From the NCBI RefSeq assembly GCF_000755245.1, contig NZ_BBMP01000007.1, forward strand, positions 62,001 through 126,000: a stretch of DNA of 64,000 nt. Reading direction: 5' to 3'. The translations under genes and the position numbers were made by a program. This document shows, in pieces, positions 53,507-62,405 of this stretch (positions are counted from its first letter, which is position 1; each line of letters opens with the position of its first letter). Source of the stretch: Halococcus sediminicola. Lineage in GTDB: Archaea > Halobacteriota > Halobacteria > Halobacteriales > Halococcaceae. Below the pieces are notes generated by a model. The model was not told the origin of the DNA and did not search any database. It saw only the letters and a list, made by a program, of their open reading frames with translations.

Positions 53507-55087
53507 TCACGGATCGAGGCCGTAGAGCATCGACCGGGCGAACACGAGCACCGGGATGATTTCGAGCCGTCCGATCCACATGTTGACGACGAGCATGCCC
53601 TCCGCGAGCGGCGACATCGCCGGGCCGGTGATGCCGGTCGAGAGCCCGACGTTGCCCTGTGCGCTCGCCACCTCGAACAGCGCGTCGGCGTAGCCAAAGG
53701 TCGGGCCGGCGATGTCGGTGAGCACGAGGCTGCCCGCGACGAGCACGATGAGCCAGAGCAGGCTCACGATGGCCGCCTCGCTGAACTCGCGTTCCATCCC
53801 CTCCCTGTCGAGCCGGCGGTCACCGATGCGGGCGGTCACGACCGCGCTCGCGGGGAGGAACACCCGCGAGAACTGCCAGCGGATGCCGCGGGCGATGGTG
53901 TAGCCACGGATGATCTTGATGCCTCCTACTGTGGAGCCGGCCGCCCCGCCGAGCACCATCGCACCCGAGACGACGAGCTTTCCGCCCGCACTCCAGCGCC
54001 CGATGGGCGAGGACTGAAAGCCCGTGCAGGTGAGCGCGCTGACGAACTGGAAAGCCGAGTCGCGCAGCGAGAGCGCCGGCGCGAAGGTCCGAAGGTTCTG
54101 GAGAGTCAGCACGACGATGCCGACGCCGAACAGGACGAACAGCCAGCGCGTCTGGAGGTCCCGAAACAGTGCGTGGAGGTCGCGGTCTTTGAGGACGGCG
54201 TAGTGGATCGGAAACGCGATGGCACCGAGTGTCATGATGGGCAAGAGAACGGTCTCGATCAGCGGCGAGTCGTAGGTCGCGATCGAGTTGTCCGTCACGG
54301 AGAACCCGCCGGTCGAGAGGGCGGTCATCGCGTGATTGAGCGCCTGCCACGCCGCCTCGGAGATCGAAAGCGATTCGCTCACGAGCAGCGCGCCGAAGAG
54401 GACGAGCACGGCGACAGCGGTGTAGCTGAGAAATATCTTCCACACCGTCCGCACCGTGGAGACGATGCTCGGATGGATGCGCTCCTCGCGGGCCTCGCTG
54501 CGATAGAGCGTGTAGCTGCCGCTGCCGGGCCGCGAGAGGATCGACACCGTGAGCACGATGACGCCGACGCCGCCGACCCACTGCATGAGCGAGCGCCACC
54601 ACAGCAGCGCACGCGGCAGCGACGGCTCGTGGACGGCCATCGTCAGCCCGCTGCCGGTCCAGCCCGACATCGACTCGAAGACGGCGTGCAGCGGGTTGGT
54701 GAAATACTGGAGGCTCGACGCGGCGTAGTTCGCCCCCTCGGGGACGTAGGCCGCCGCGGCGGCCGGCGAGAGCAGGTGTGCCGAGAGGAAGAAGGGCAGC
54801 GCGCCGAACAGCGCCGTGAGCAGCCAGCCGGCGGCGGCGATGACCATCCCGTGTTTGGTCTGTGGGGCGGGCGCGGCGGCGAAGGCCCGTCTGGCGGTCC
54901 CGCCGACCGCGAGCGTCGCCAGCGCCGCGAGGAAGAACGCGAACGCGACGGTGTACTCGCCGAACACGAGCCCGACCAGCGCGGAGCCACCCATGAGTGC
55001 CGACTCCATCGAGAGCAGCGACCCGATGTCGCGGGCGATGGTCGCGAGATCGGTGGGAACGCTGGCGACGGTGAGGGCACGGCGCAT
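53507..55087 (-). CDS. trkH: Potassium uptake protein TrkH
   Basis: Predicted 526-residue membrane pore protein of the Trk/Ktr K+ system. It carries four repeats of helix-pore-helix, with selectivity-filter regions such as SMSGWTGSGLT, MTALSTGGFSV, LTCTGFQSS and AQGNVGLSTG, the expected G-containing pore loops. It imports K+, the main osmolyte of salt-in haloarchaea. Its ATG follows the trkA stop with no gap, so the two subunits are co-expressed with trkA first. Confidence 0.94.
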   Translation of the reverse strand: MRRALTVASVPTDLATIARDIGSLLSMESALMGGSALVGLVFGEYTVAFAFFLAALATLAVGGTARRAFAAAPAPQTKHGMVIAAAGWLLTALFGALPFFLSAHLLSPAAAAAYVPEGANYAASSLQYFTNPLHAVFESMSGWTGSGLTMAVHEPSLPRALLWWRSLMQWVGGVGVIVLTVSILSRPGSGSYTLYRSEAREERIHPSIVSTVRTVWKIFLSYTAVAVLVLFGALLVSESLSISEAAWQALNHAMTALSTGGFSVTDNSIATYDSPLIETVLLPIMTLGAIAFPIHYAVLKDRDLHALFRDLQTRWLFVLFGVGIVVLTLQNLRTFAPALSLRDSAFQFVSALTCTGFQSSPIGRWSAGGKLVVSGAMVLGGAAGSTVGGIKIIRGYTIARGIRWQFSRVFLPASAVVTARIGDRRLDREGMEREFSEAAIVSLLWLIVLVAGSLVLTDIAGPTFGYADALFEVASAQGNVGLSTGITGPAMSPLAEGMLVVNMWIGRLEIIPVLVFARSMLYGLDP

Positions 55088-55795
55088 CTAGCGCCGCTCG
55101 TGCCTCCGTCTGAACACGCCGCTGTGGTCCTCGCGGTGGCCGAACGCGTCGGTCACGTCGGGCGTCGCCCCCTCGGCGGAGTACACCACGAGGAGGTCGC
55201 CCACCTCGATGCGCGTATCGCCGCTAGGGGTGATCGGCGCTTCGTTCTCGCGCTCGACGGCGATGATGAGCGTCTCGTCCGGCATCAATCCCCGTTCGTT
55301 GGCCGACGAGAGCGTCCGTCCGGCGATGGGTGACTGCTCGCCGACGGTGACCTCGAAGACCTCCGCCTGCTCGCCGATACGCATGAAATCGACGATGGAC
55401 GGTCGCTTGACGGCTCGATAGAGGTGTTCGGCGATGAGTCGCTGCGGGTTCTCCATCCCGCTGACGCCGATCTGTCGGAAGACGCTCTGGTGTTCCGGGT
55501 CGTGGACGACCGACACGATCTCCGGGACGTCGAGTTCCTGGGCGAGCAGACAGACCATGATGTTGGTGGCGTCCCGGTCGGTCGTCGAGATGAGCGCGTC
55601 CGCACGGTCGGCACCGGCGTCTTCGAGCGTGTTCTTGATCGTGGCGTCGTCGTTGAGCACGAGACAGTCGTGGTCGGCCGCCGCCTCCGCGCGCACCTCG
55701 TCGCGTTCGATGACGACCACTTCGTTGCCGCCCGCGGTGGCGATCTCGATGAGCGGTGTGCCGATGTCGCCCGCGCCGACGATGACGACGTACAT
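55088..55795 (-). CDS. trkA: Trk potassium uptake regulatory protein TrkA
   Basis: Predicted 235-residue RCK-type subunit that binds NAD(H)/ATP and gates TrkH. The Rossmann RCK_N domain starts with YVVIVGAGDIGTPL (2-15). ALISTTDRDATNIMVCLLAQ follows. A TrkA_C domain (about 140-225) has SPIAGRTLSS and RIEVGDLLVVYS. It precedes trkH on the same transcript. The length matches one RCK unit; the potassium system is complete with these two genes. Confidence 0.95.
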   Translation of the reverse strand: MYVVIVGAGDIGTPLIEIATAGGNEVVVIERDEVRAEAAADHDCLVLNDDATIKNTLEDAGADRADALISTTDRDATNIMVCLLAQELDVPEIVSVVHDPEHQSVFRQIGVSGMENPQRLIAEHLYRAVKRPSIVDFMRIGEQAEVFEVTVGEQSPIAGRTLSSANERGLMPDETLIIAVERENEAPITPSGDTRIEVGDLLVVYSAEGATPDVTDAFGHREDHSGVFRRRHERR

Positions 55796-55866
55796 CTCAG
55801 ATACCTCTCGATTCGGTCGGGAATGCGAGAGTGCTCACGCCGTGAAAGTGGAGGACGACCACGATC

Positions 55867-57111
55867 TCAGTACAGCGGATGGCGATCGGTGAGCGCCTCA
55901 ACCTTGGCCGACACGTCCTCGCGCACGCCCTCGTCGTCGGGTGCATCGACGACGCGCGCGATGCAGTCGGCGACCTCCCGGCAGTCCTCGGCGTCGAAGC
56001 CGCGGGTGGTGAGCGCGGGCGTCCCGGCCCGGATGCCGCTGGCGACGAACGGACTGCGGGTCTCGCCGGGCACGGTATTGGCGTTCAGGACGATCCCAGT
56101 CTCCTCCAGGGCCTCCTCGACTTCCTTGCCCGTGGTGTCGGGGTGGGAATCCCGCAAGTCACAGAGCACAAGATGGGTGTCAGTGCCCCCGGAAACGAGC
56201 GAGAGACCGTGCTCTTGCATGCGCTCGCCGAGCGCTGCGGCGTTCTCGACGACCTGCTTCGCGTAGTCGTCGAACGCGGGGTCGAGCGCCTCGCCGAATC
56301 CCACGGCCTTGCCCGCGATGTTGTGCATCAGCGGCCCGCCCTGCATCCCGGGAATGATGGCCGAGTCGATGTCGTCGCCGAACTCCTCGCGGGCCATCAC
56401 GATGCCGCCGCGGCCCGCGCGGATGGTCTTGTGCGTGCTGCCGGTGACGAAATCCACCGTGCCGACGGGCGAGGGATGGATACCGGCGGCCACGAGACCC
56501 GTGATGTGAGCGATGTCCGCAAGGTGGTAGGCGTCAGCGGCGTCGGCGACCGTCTGAAAGCGCTCCCAGTCGACTTCTCGGGGGTAGGCCGAAAAGCCCG
56601 AGACGAGCATGTCGGGGTCGAACTCGCGGGCCTGTGCCTCGATCTCCTCGAAATCGAAGCGACCGGTCTCGGGGTCGATCTCGTAGTGTTCGACGTTGTA
56701 GATCTTGCCAGCGAAGTTCAGCGGATGGCCGTGCGAGAGGTGACCCCCATGAGAGAGGTCGAGCGAGAGGATCTTGTCGCCCGGTTCGAGCGCGGCGAGA
56801 TACACGGCCATGTTCGCCTGCGAGCCGGCGTGGGGCTGGACGTTGACGTACTCGGCTCCCCACAGCTCCTTCGCGCGGTCGATGGCCAGCTGCTCGACCT
56901 CGTCGGCGTACTCACAGCCCCCATAATAGCGCGAGCCGGGGTAGCCCTCGGCGTACTTGTTGGTGAGCGCGCTGCTCTGGGCTTCCATCACCGCCTCGCT
57001 GACGTGGTTTTCGCTGGCTATCATCGATAGCGTCCCGCGCTGGCGCTCGACTTCCCCCACCAGTGCGTCGGCGACGTCGGGGTCGCTCTCCCTGACGTGT
57101 TCGTACTCCAT
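55867..57111 (-). CDS. glyA: Serine hydroxymethyltransferase
   Basis: Predicted 414-residue PLP enzyme that transfers the serine hydroxymethyl group to tetrahydrofolate, producing glycine and methylene-THF. Active-site lysine K228 is in VTGSTHKTIRAGRGG. Other hallmarks are SENHVSEAVMEAQSSALTNKYAEGYPG and GHLSHG. The ATG at 57111 (MEYEHVRESDPDV) is the archaeal SHMT start; the much longer in-frame extension to 58182 lies over the YcaO gene and is not real. It works with FolD, encoded 3.3 kb away. Confidence 0.95.
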   Translation of the reverse strand: MEYEHVRESDPDVADALVGEVERQRGTLSMIASENHVSEAVMEAQSSALTNKYAEGYPGSRYYGGCEYADEVEQLAIDRAKELWGAEYVNVQPHAGSQANMAVYLAALEPGDKILSLDLSHGGHLSHGHPLNFAGKIYNVEHYEIDPETGRFDFEEIEAQAREFDPDMLVSGFSAYPREVDWERFQTVADAADAYHLADIAHITGLVAAGIHPSPVGTVDFVTGSTHKTIRAGRGGIVMAREEFGDDIDSAIIPGMQGGPLMHNIAGKAVGFGEALDPAFDDYAKQVVENAAALGERMQEHGLSLVSGGTDTHLVLCDLRDSHPDTTGKEVEEALEETGIVLNANTVPGETRSPFVASGIRAGTPALTTRGFDAEDCREVADCIARVVDAPDDEGVREDVSAKVEALTDRHPLY

Positions 57112-57222
57112 ACCCGGCTTCCCGGTCCCATCGCCAATACAGTATCGGTACGCCAGCACTCGCCACGGGAGCGACCGGGCCGCAACCACCGGGACTTTCC
57201 TCGCCGGGTGCGTGGCTCGGCC

Positions 57223-58920
57223 ATGAACGTCGGCATCGTCGGCTCCGGCCCGGCCGTCGAAGGCGTGCGAGCGGCGCTCGACGAGAGCGAAACGCGACGA
57301 ATCGACCCCGAAGCCATCCCCGAAACGGATCTCGCGGTCGTGGTGGATGTCGCAGGAGCGGCGGTCTTCGAGCGGGCAAACGCGCTCGCCCGCGAGAGCG
57401 CGACACCGTGGCTCGCGGTCGAACTCGGCGGCGTCGGCGGCCGCGCGGTCTGTGAGGCGGCCATCACCGGTTTCGGTCCCGAGACGGCCTGCTACGACTG
57501 TCTGTGTGCGCGTGTCGCGGCGAACGCCGACAGGGCCGAGAACGAGCCGAACACCGACCCCGCGACTGCACGGCTGGCCGGTGCGCGCGCCGGCTACGAG
57601 ATCAGCCGACTGGTCGCGGGCGAGCGATCCGTCGTGATGGGTGGCGTCGTCGAACTGCCACACGCCGAGCGGCGGCTCCTCCCGGTGCCGAGCTGCGAGT
57701 GTGGGGGCAAGCGCGACCGAGAACTGCGCTACGAGTACGTCGACCGCGGCCTCGACGACGCGCTCGGACGGGCCGAGGCGGCTCTCGACGGGCGAATCGG
57801 CATCGTCAACGAAGTGGGCGAAGTCAACTCCTTTCCCGCGCCGTACTACCTCGCGCGGGTGGGCGACACGTCGAAGTTCAGCGACGCGATCGCGGCGAGC
57901 GAGGCCGCGGGCGTCGCCACCGACTGGGATCGCGCGTTCATGAAGGCGCTCGGCGAGGCGCTCGAACGCTACAGCGCCGGCGTCTATCGCACCGAGGCGT
58001 TCGAGCACGGCACGCCGGCGGACGTCGAGGGGATCGTCCCGCCGTCGTCGTTCGTGCTGCCGGAAAGTACGGAGGCGGATCCAGGACCGATTTCGTGGGT
58101 TCCCGGCGAGAACCTCGCGACCGGCGAATCGGTCCGACTGCCGGCGGAGTTCGTCCAGTTCCCGCCGCCGGCCCATCGCCACGGTCCCTCGATAACCACG
58201 GGGCTGGGGCTGGGAAGTTCGGGCGTCGAAGCGCTGTGGTCAGGCCTCACTGAGGTCGTCGAACGCGACGCGGCGATGCTCTCGTGGTATTCGACGTTCG
58301 AGCCGCTCGGGCTGGCGGTCGACGACGAGGGGTTCGAGACGCTCGCCCGGCGCGCGCGGTCCGAGGGATTGACCGTGACGCCCGTGTTGCTCACACAGGA
58401 CGTCGATATGCCCGTCGTGGCGGTCGCCGTCGAGCGCGACGAGTGGCCCCGGTTCGCGGTCGGTTCGGCGGCGGGGTTCGATCCCGACGAGGCCGCGCGG
58501 TCGGCGCTTGCGGAGGCGCTCCAGAGCTGGATGGAGTTGCGCGCGATGGGCCCCGACGGAGCCGCCGAGGCCGAGGGTGAAATCGGTCGCTACGCCGATG
58601 CGCCCGGCGTGGCGGCGGACTTTTTCGCCGTCGATACCCATGTTCCGGCCGCAAGCGTCGGGCCGGAGACGGTGCCGACGGGCCAGGACGCGCTCGATGT
58701 GCTGATCGATCGGGTAGCCGAGGCACGACTCGATGTCTACGGTGCGCGACTCACGCCGCGAGACGTCGAGTCGATCGGCTTCGAGGCCGTGCGCGTGCTC
58801 GTGCCCGATGCACAGCCGCTGTTCACCGACGAGGCCTTCTTCGGCGAGCGCGCCAGCAAGGTGCCGGACGCGCTCGGGTTTGAGCCGCGACTCGACCGCG
58901 AGTTTCATCCCTATCCCTGA
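57223..58920 (+). CDS. YcaO-family cyclodehydratase-like protein with fused N-terminal partner domain
   Basis: Predicted 565-residue protein. Residues 1 to about 190 form an E1/ThiF-like partner domain (GIVGSGPAVEG at the start) with cysteines C90, C93, C95 and C158, C160, a likely zinc site as in fused azoline cyclodehydratases. The YcaO domain (about 195-560) has the ATP/Mg2+ elements in EALERYSAG (E245, E248, R249), SGLTEVVERDA (E344, E347) and SALAEALQ (E431, Q434). The C-terminus ends FHPYP, a proline-rich tail like that needed for cyclodehydration in the family. Such enzymes turn Cys/Ser/Thr of a peptide into azolines. No precursor-peptide gene or dehydrogenase is visible nearby, so its substrate is unknown. 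Confidence 0.87.
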   Translation: MNVGIVGSGPAVEGVRAALDESETRRIDPEAIPETDLAVVVDVAGAAVFERANALARESATPWLAVELGGVGGRAVCEAAITGFGPETACYDCLCARVAANADRAENEPNTDPATARLAGARAGYEISRLVAGERSVVMGGVVELPHAERRLLPVPSCECGGKRDRELRYEYVDRGLDDALGRAEAALDGRIGIVNEVGEVNSFPAPYYLARVGDTSKFSDAIAASEAAGVATDWDRAFMKALGEALERYSAGVYRTEAFEHGTPADVEGIVPPSSFVLPESTEADPGPISWVPGENLATGESVRLPAEFVQFPPPAHRHGPSITTGLGLGSSGVEALWSGLTEVVERDAAMLSWYSTFEPLGLAVDDEGFETLARRARSEGLTVTPVLLTQDVDMPVVAVAVERDEWPRFAVGSAAGFDPDEAARSALAEALQSWMELRAMGPDGAAEAEGEIGRYADAPGVAADFFAVDTHVPAASVGPETVPTGQDALDVLIDRVAEARLDVYGARLTPRDVESIGFEAVRVLVPDAQPLFTDEAFFGERASKVPDALGFEPRLDREFHPYP

Positions 58921-58926
58921 ATTGGC

Positions 58927-59256
58927 CGGCGGTTGCGGTGCGGTGGCGGCAGCGGTGCGGTTGCTGTGCGGTCCTGGAGGATGAAGGGCGAACGAGCGAA
59001 CGGAGTGAGCGAGTGAGGGCTTCGGCAGTGCTGTGCGGTCTGCGGTTGTGATGCTGTGCTGGTGGAGTGTCCGCGCGAGCGCAGCGAGGTTCGACCGGAG
59101 GGAGAACCTCGGAAAGCGAACGGTGAACGAAGTGAACCGTGAGCAGTGAGCGCGGTTCACCGCTCGCGCGGTTTGCGAGCGGGTGTTTTTGGTCCAGATT
59201 TTTGCGAGGGGTTGAGCGCGCCGGGCGCGCGCGATTCCCCGAAGTAAAAAGGTGGG
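58927..59256 (+). repeat. Interspersed repeat copy D
   Basis: The best-preserved copy. It starts with a gcggttgcggtgcggtggcgg tract, then ggatgaagggcgaacgagcg, agggcttcggcagtgctgtg, gtgtccgcgcgagcgcagcg, cgctcgcgcggtttgcgagc, gtgtttttggtccagattttt, gcgaggggttgagcgcgcc and aagtaaaaaggtgggg. From cgctcgcgcgg to the end it is nearly identical to copy B. It lies between ycaO and the convergent DUF63 gene and also contains an extra gagaacctc/gaggttc hairpin. I see no gene. Confidence 0.82.
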
Positions 59257-59261
59257 GTTTC

Positions 59262-60404
59262 CTAGATACCGAAGGTCGCCCGAAGCATGTCCCGGGTCCC
59301 GGGACCCAGTCCGACGACGAGCACCGCGAGCATCAGGAGGTAGGAGTAGCGCGGGCTCTCCTCGAAGATCTGCTCGTCGAACAGCCAGATAACGCCGACC
59401 GCGAGAACGAGCTTCACGAGCAAAAAGGGCCACGAGTCGCCGATGACGTCGATGATCGACGGGGGAAATATCGCCGTGGTGGCACCGACGATGATGGCGT
59501 TGATGGGGTGTTTCGCGCTGTACTGGAAGGGGAGCCCGATGGCCTGCGCCCAGTCCGAGGCCAGTACGTTCGCCACGCCGTCGACGGCCTGCGCCCAGAG
59601 GATTGCCAGCCCGATGAACCCAGTGCCGGTGTTGAGTGCCGGCGCGAGCCGATCAATCGCGTAGTAGATGCCGGCGGCGAGCCCCGAGGCGATGGCGAGC
59701 GTGATCACGAGCATCTGCGGGTAGAAGGCGACGAACTCGGTCGAGTAGGAAAGAAAGGCGAGATAGGCAAGCGTCGCCGCGAGCGCGAGCGTGCCCATCG
59801 CCGCGAGCGGCGGTTCGAACTCGGAGACGACGTCCCGACGGGCGAGCCACAGACTGAGGAGGATGGCCGCGAGCGTGACGACGAACACCGTGAGATAGAT
59901 GATGGGACTGATGATGAGCGCGTTCGCGGGGTAGGAGATGGCGGCGGTCGCGTCGGCGGGCACGGCGTCGTTGGCGTCTTCGACCACTCGAAGCGCGCCG
60001 CCGAAGAGGGTGAACGGGATCAGTGCGAAGAAGAGTCGCCTGTCCGTGCCGATACCCAGTCGTCGAACGAGAAGTAGGACACCGGCGAGCATGAACAGCA
60101 AGACGATGGCGTAGCCGGCTTCGGAGACGAGCGTGTAGCCCGGTTCGGCGACGGTGAACCCTTGTGCTGCGGCCGCGCGGCAGGTCTCGCTCTCGGCGAA
60201 GCGCCGGACCACACCATCGGCCCGGACTGCACAGGCGGCGTTGTGGGCGTCGGCGTCGATCGGTCCCCAGAAATATCGCCAGATGAAGCCGGTGTAGACC
60301 GCTCGCGGGAAGGCGAGCGCTGCGGCGATGATGGCGACGGTGCCCGCGACGGCGGCCGCGAGCCACGTCCGTGCAGGGTCGGTCCAGTCCGCTATCGCAG
60401 CCAT
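59262..60404 (-). CDS. DUF63 family membrane protein
   Basis: Predicted 380-residue archaeal DUF63 protein with about ten membrane helices. Near residue 70 a loop (ACAVRADGVVRRFAESETC, with two cysteines) faces outwards. PFTLFGGALRVVEDANDAVP is a conserved signature. The function is not established. The ATG at 60404 (MAAIADWTDPARTW) is supported by the family's N-terminal pattern; extension beyond it runs into the opposite-strand neighbour. It is convergent with ycaO across repeat D. Confidence 0.87.
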   Translation of the reverse strand: MAAIADWTDPARTWLAAAVAGTVAIIAAALAFPRAVYTGFIWRYFWGPIDADAHNAACAVRADGVVRRFAESETCRAAAAQGFTVAEPGYTLVSEAGYAIVLLFMLAGVLLLVRRLGIGTDRRLFFALIPFTLFGGALRVVEDANDAVPADATAAISYPANALIISPIIYLTVFVVTLAAILLSLWLARRDVVSEFEPPLAAMGTLALAATLAYLAFLSYSTEFVAFYPQMLVITLAIASGLAAGIYYAIDRLAPALNTGTGFIGLAILWAQAVDGVANVLASDWAQAIGLPFQYSAKHPINAIIVGATTAIFPPSIIDVIGDSWPFLLVKLVLAVGVIWLFDEQIFEESPRYSYLLMLAVLVVGLGPGTRDMLRATFGI

Positions 60405-60502
60405 GTTCGGGTGGGTACACGCCCGCGGTTTCACGGTTCCGATTGTGCGCCCATACCCGTCGATGGATGACTTTACGCCCTCGCCAGCCCTCCCTCGGAT
60501 CG

Positions 60503-60781
60503 ATGAACGCGCTCGCAAAGCGTATCTACAACATCGCGCCCGATTCCATCCGCGTGACCTTCGCCGACGATTCGACGGCGACCTTCGAGATGCAAAGCGC
60601 CGAGTTCTTTCAGGACGATTTCCAGGGAATCGCCACGCCGCTCGACGACGACGACCGCGAACACCGCATCGTGACCGTCGGTCCCGATCCCGGACAGGTC
60701 GTCGTCGGCCGCGAACGCGAGGGCGGTGGCTTCGAGGAGGTCGGCGAGATCGTCGCAGTCGAGGCTGTCGACGATTCGTAG
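60503..60781 (+). CDS. Small conserved haloarchaeal protein
   Basis: Predicted 92-residue soluble acidic protein: MNALAKRIYNIAPDSIRVTF, then DDSTATFEMQSAEFFQDDFQGIATPLDDDDREHRIVTVG. It appears to be a small beta-barrel-like or SH3-like domain with conserved acidic turns. I do not recognise a characterised family. The ATG at 60503 is chosen because the in-frame upstream stretch is Arg-rich and non-homologous. The tRNA-Leu gene follows on the opposite strand. Confidence 0.65.
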   Translation: MNALAKRIYNIAPDSIRVTFADDSTATFEMQSAEFFQDDFQGIATPLDDDDREHRIVTVGPDPGQVVVGREREGGGFEEVGEIVAVEAVDDS

Positions 60782-60860
60782 ACAGTAATTGCGAGGGCAA
60801 GACGCTCCATCTTGCCTGCACTTTTCGTGCCAGCGGGCGCGCGTGCCGGCTGGCACGCAG

Positions 60861-60944
60861 TGCGAGGGACAGGATTTGAACCCGTGGACCTCTACAGGAG
60901 CGGAGCTTGAATCCGCCGCCGTTTCCAGACTTGGCTACCCTCGC
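60861..60944 (-). tRNA. tRNA-Leu (anticodon CAA)
   Basis: The 84-base cloverleaf on the minus strand has a type II (long) variable arm. The acceptor is GCGAGGG/CCCTCGC with discriminator A. The anticodon stem is GCGGA/TCCGC around loop TTCAAGC, anticodon CAA, reading UUG. The T-arm is CGGG-TTCAAAT-CCTG. No intron. A TATA-like gctttagcg lies about 30 bases upstream. Confidence 0.95.
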
Positions 60945-61029
60945 ACGCAATCGTCTCTGGATGTGGCTGGCGCTAAAGCGTTGCGGACCGCGGCGCAAGC
61001 GTTAGGCGTCCACTCGCCGGAGGGAGAGT

Positions 61030-61509
61030 ATGGACGACCACACCCGCGACCCCTCCGTGGAGCCACCACGGGGGAATCCGACGGGCTGGCGCGACGATGA
61101 CCAGTGGGAGCACGCCACCCTCCGTCGAGCGGTCGTCCACGGCGTGCGCCTCTACAACGCGGGCGAATTTCACGATTCGCACGACTGTTTCGAGGACGAG
61201 TGGTACAACTACGGCCGCGGAACCACCGAGTCGCGGTTCCTCCACGGGATGGTGCAGGTCGCGGCGGGCGCGCACAAACACTTCGATTTTGGCGACGATG
61301 CGGGCGTGCGCTCGCTGTTCACCACGGCGCTCGACTACTTCGCGGGCGTGCCGAACGATTTCTATGGAACCGACCTGCTCGACGTTCGCACCGTCCTGAC
61401 GAACGCGCTCGACGAGCCGAGTGTCCTAGAGGGCTGGACGATACGTCTCGACGGCGAATCGCCCGAAGCACGCCCGGCGGACGTCGCGTACGCGGCGGCG
61501 CTCGAATGA
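61030..61509 (+). CDS. DUF309 domain protein
   Basis: Predicted 159-residue all-helical DUF309 protein with the signature [14 protein letters not shown] (residues about 47-60), followed by [17 protein letters not shown]. The His/Glu/Asp-rich signature may bind metal. A role is not established; the family is common in Bacillus and archaea. It begins just downstream of the tRNA-Leu promoter on the opposite strand. A short gap of 56 bases separates it from the aspartoacylase-like gene, so both may share a transcript. Confidence 0.88.
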   Translation: MDDHTRDPSVEPPRGNPTGWRDDDQWEHATLRRAVVHGVRLYNAGEFHDSHDCFEDEWYNYGRGTTESRFLHGMVQVAAGAHKHFDFGDDAGVRSLFTTALDYFAGVPNDFYGTDLLDVRTVLTNALDEPSVLEGWTIRLDGESPEARPADVAYAAALE

Positions 61510-61565
61510 CTCCTCTCGTTCGAGTATCGCGGCACTCAAAAAGGCGGGGTGAGTAGAACAGGTAG

Positions 61566-62396
61566 ATGCGAATCGAGCAGTTGGGCGACGGCGAGCCGGA
61601 AATCGCTGTCGTCGGTGGGATTCACGGCGACGAGCCGTGTGGCGTGCGCGCGGTCGAACAGCTCATCGAGCGAGAGCCGGACGTCGACAGACCGGTGAAG
61701 TGTATCGTCGCCAACGAGGAGGCGCTCGAACGCGACGTGCGTTACGTCGACGCCGACCTCAACCGGGTGTTCCCGGGCGATCCCGACAGCGACGCCCACG
61801 AGGAGCGCCTCGCCGCTTCCCTACTTGCGGAACTCAAGGGCTGTACGACCCTCTCGATGCACTCGACGCAGTCCTACACGGGCACCTTCGCCGTGCTCGC
61901 CGACGAGACGCTAACGCTCGCACGCTCGGTCTGTCCGTACCTCACGCTCGATGCGGCCGTCGACGCGAGCGCGTTCACCGAGGGTCGCCTCATCGAGCAC
62001 GCACCCGTCATCGAGGTCGAGTGCGGGTATCAGGGTTCGGAAGGGGCCACCGAGAACGCCAGCACCATCGCCAGGGAATTCCTCGCGGCGCTCGGCGCGC
62101 TGCCGGGCGGCGAGCCACACAGCGAGGGCGTTCCGCTGTATCGTCTCACCCACCTGATTCCGAAGAGTAGGGCCGAAGCCTACGACGTGCCGGCGACGAA
62201 CTTCGAGCGCGTCGCCGCGGGCGAGACCTACGCGACCGTCGACGGCGAGGCACTCGTCGCCGACGAGCCGTTCTATCCCGTCCTCATGTCGCCGTACGGC
62301 TACGAAGACGAGTTCGGCTACAGCGCGGAACCCGCCGGACGGCTCGGCGGAACGAACGCCGGCGACGAGCGCGACCGCTCGGGATACCCCGGCTAG
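61566..62396 (+). CDS. Succinylglutamate desuccinylase/aspartoacylase family zinc hydrolase
   Basis: Predicted 276-residue M14-like zinc deacylase. The zinc site is GGIHGDEP (H20, E23) plus H99 in SMHST, the substrate-binding arginine is in DLNRVF (R67), and the probable catalytic glutamate is E152 in VIEVECGYQG. It would cleave an N-acyl amino acid or similar amide; the acyl group is unknown. It follows the DUF309 gene by 56 bases and has a compact, complete domain. Confidence 0.87.
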   Translation: MRIEQLGDGEPEIAVVGGIHGDEPCGVRAVEQLIEREPDVDRPVKCIVANEEALERDVRYVDADLNRVFPGDPDSDAHEERLAASLLAELKGCTTLSMHSTQSYTGTFAVLADETLTLARSVCPYLTLDAAVDASAFTEGRLIEHAPVIEVECGYQGSEGATENASTIAREFLAALGALPGGEPHSEGVPLYRLTHLIPKSRAEAYDVPATNFERVAAGETYATVDGEALVADEPFYPVLMSPYGYEDEFGYSAEPAGRLGGTNAGDERDRSGYPG

Positions 62397-62405
62397 GTGA
62401 GGGAA

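Noticed and set aside
55867..58182. 771-residue frame that would fuse more than 350 residues to the front of GlyA
   Set aside because: The upstream part is an antisense reading of the ycaO gene and has no protein-like character; archaeal GlyA starts at the ATG at 57111.
29730..59256. Translatable peptides inside the interspersed repeats (for example frames containing a GRANEVSEG-like word)
   Set aside because: The frames shift and contain stops between copies while the nucleotides are conserved, so conservation looks to be at the DNA or RNA level, not protein.
59262..60998. 578-residue frame over the DUF63 gene
   Set aside because: The added N-terminal half is Arg-rich and antisense to the small conserved gene at 60503; the DUF63 protein starts at 60404.
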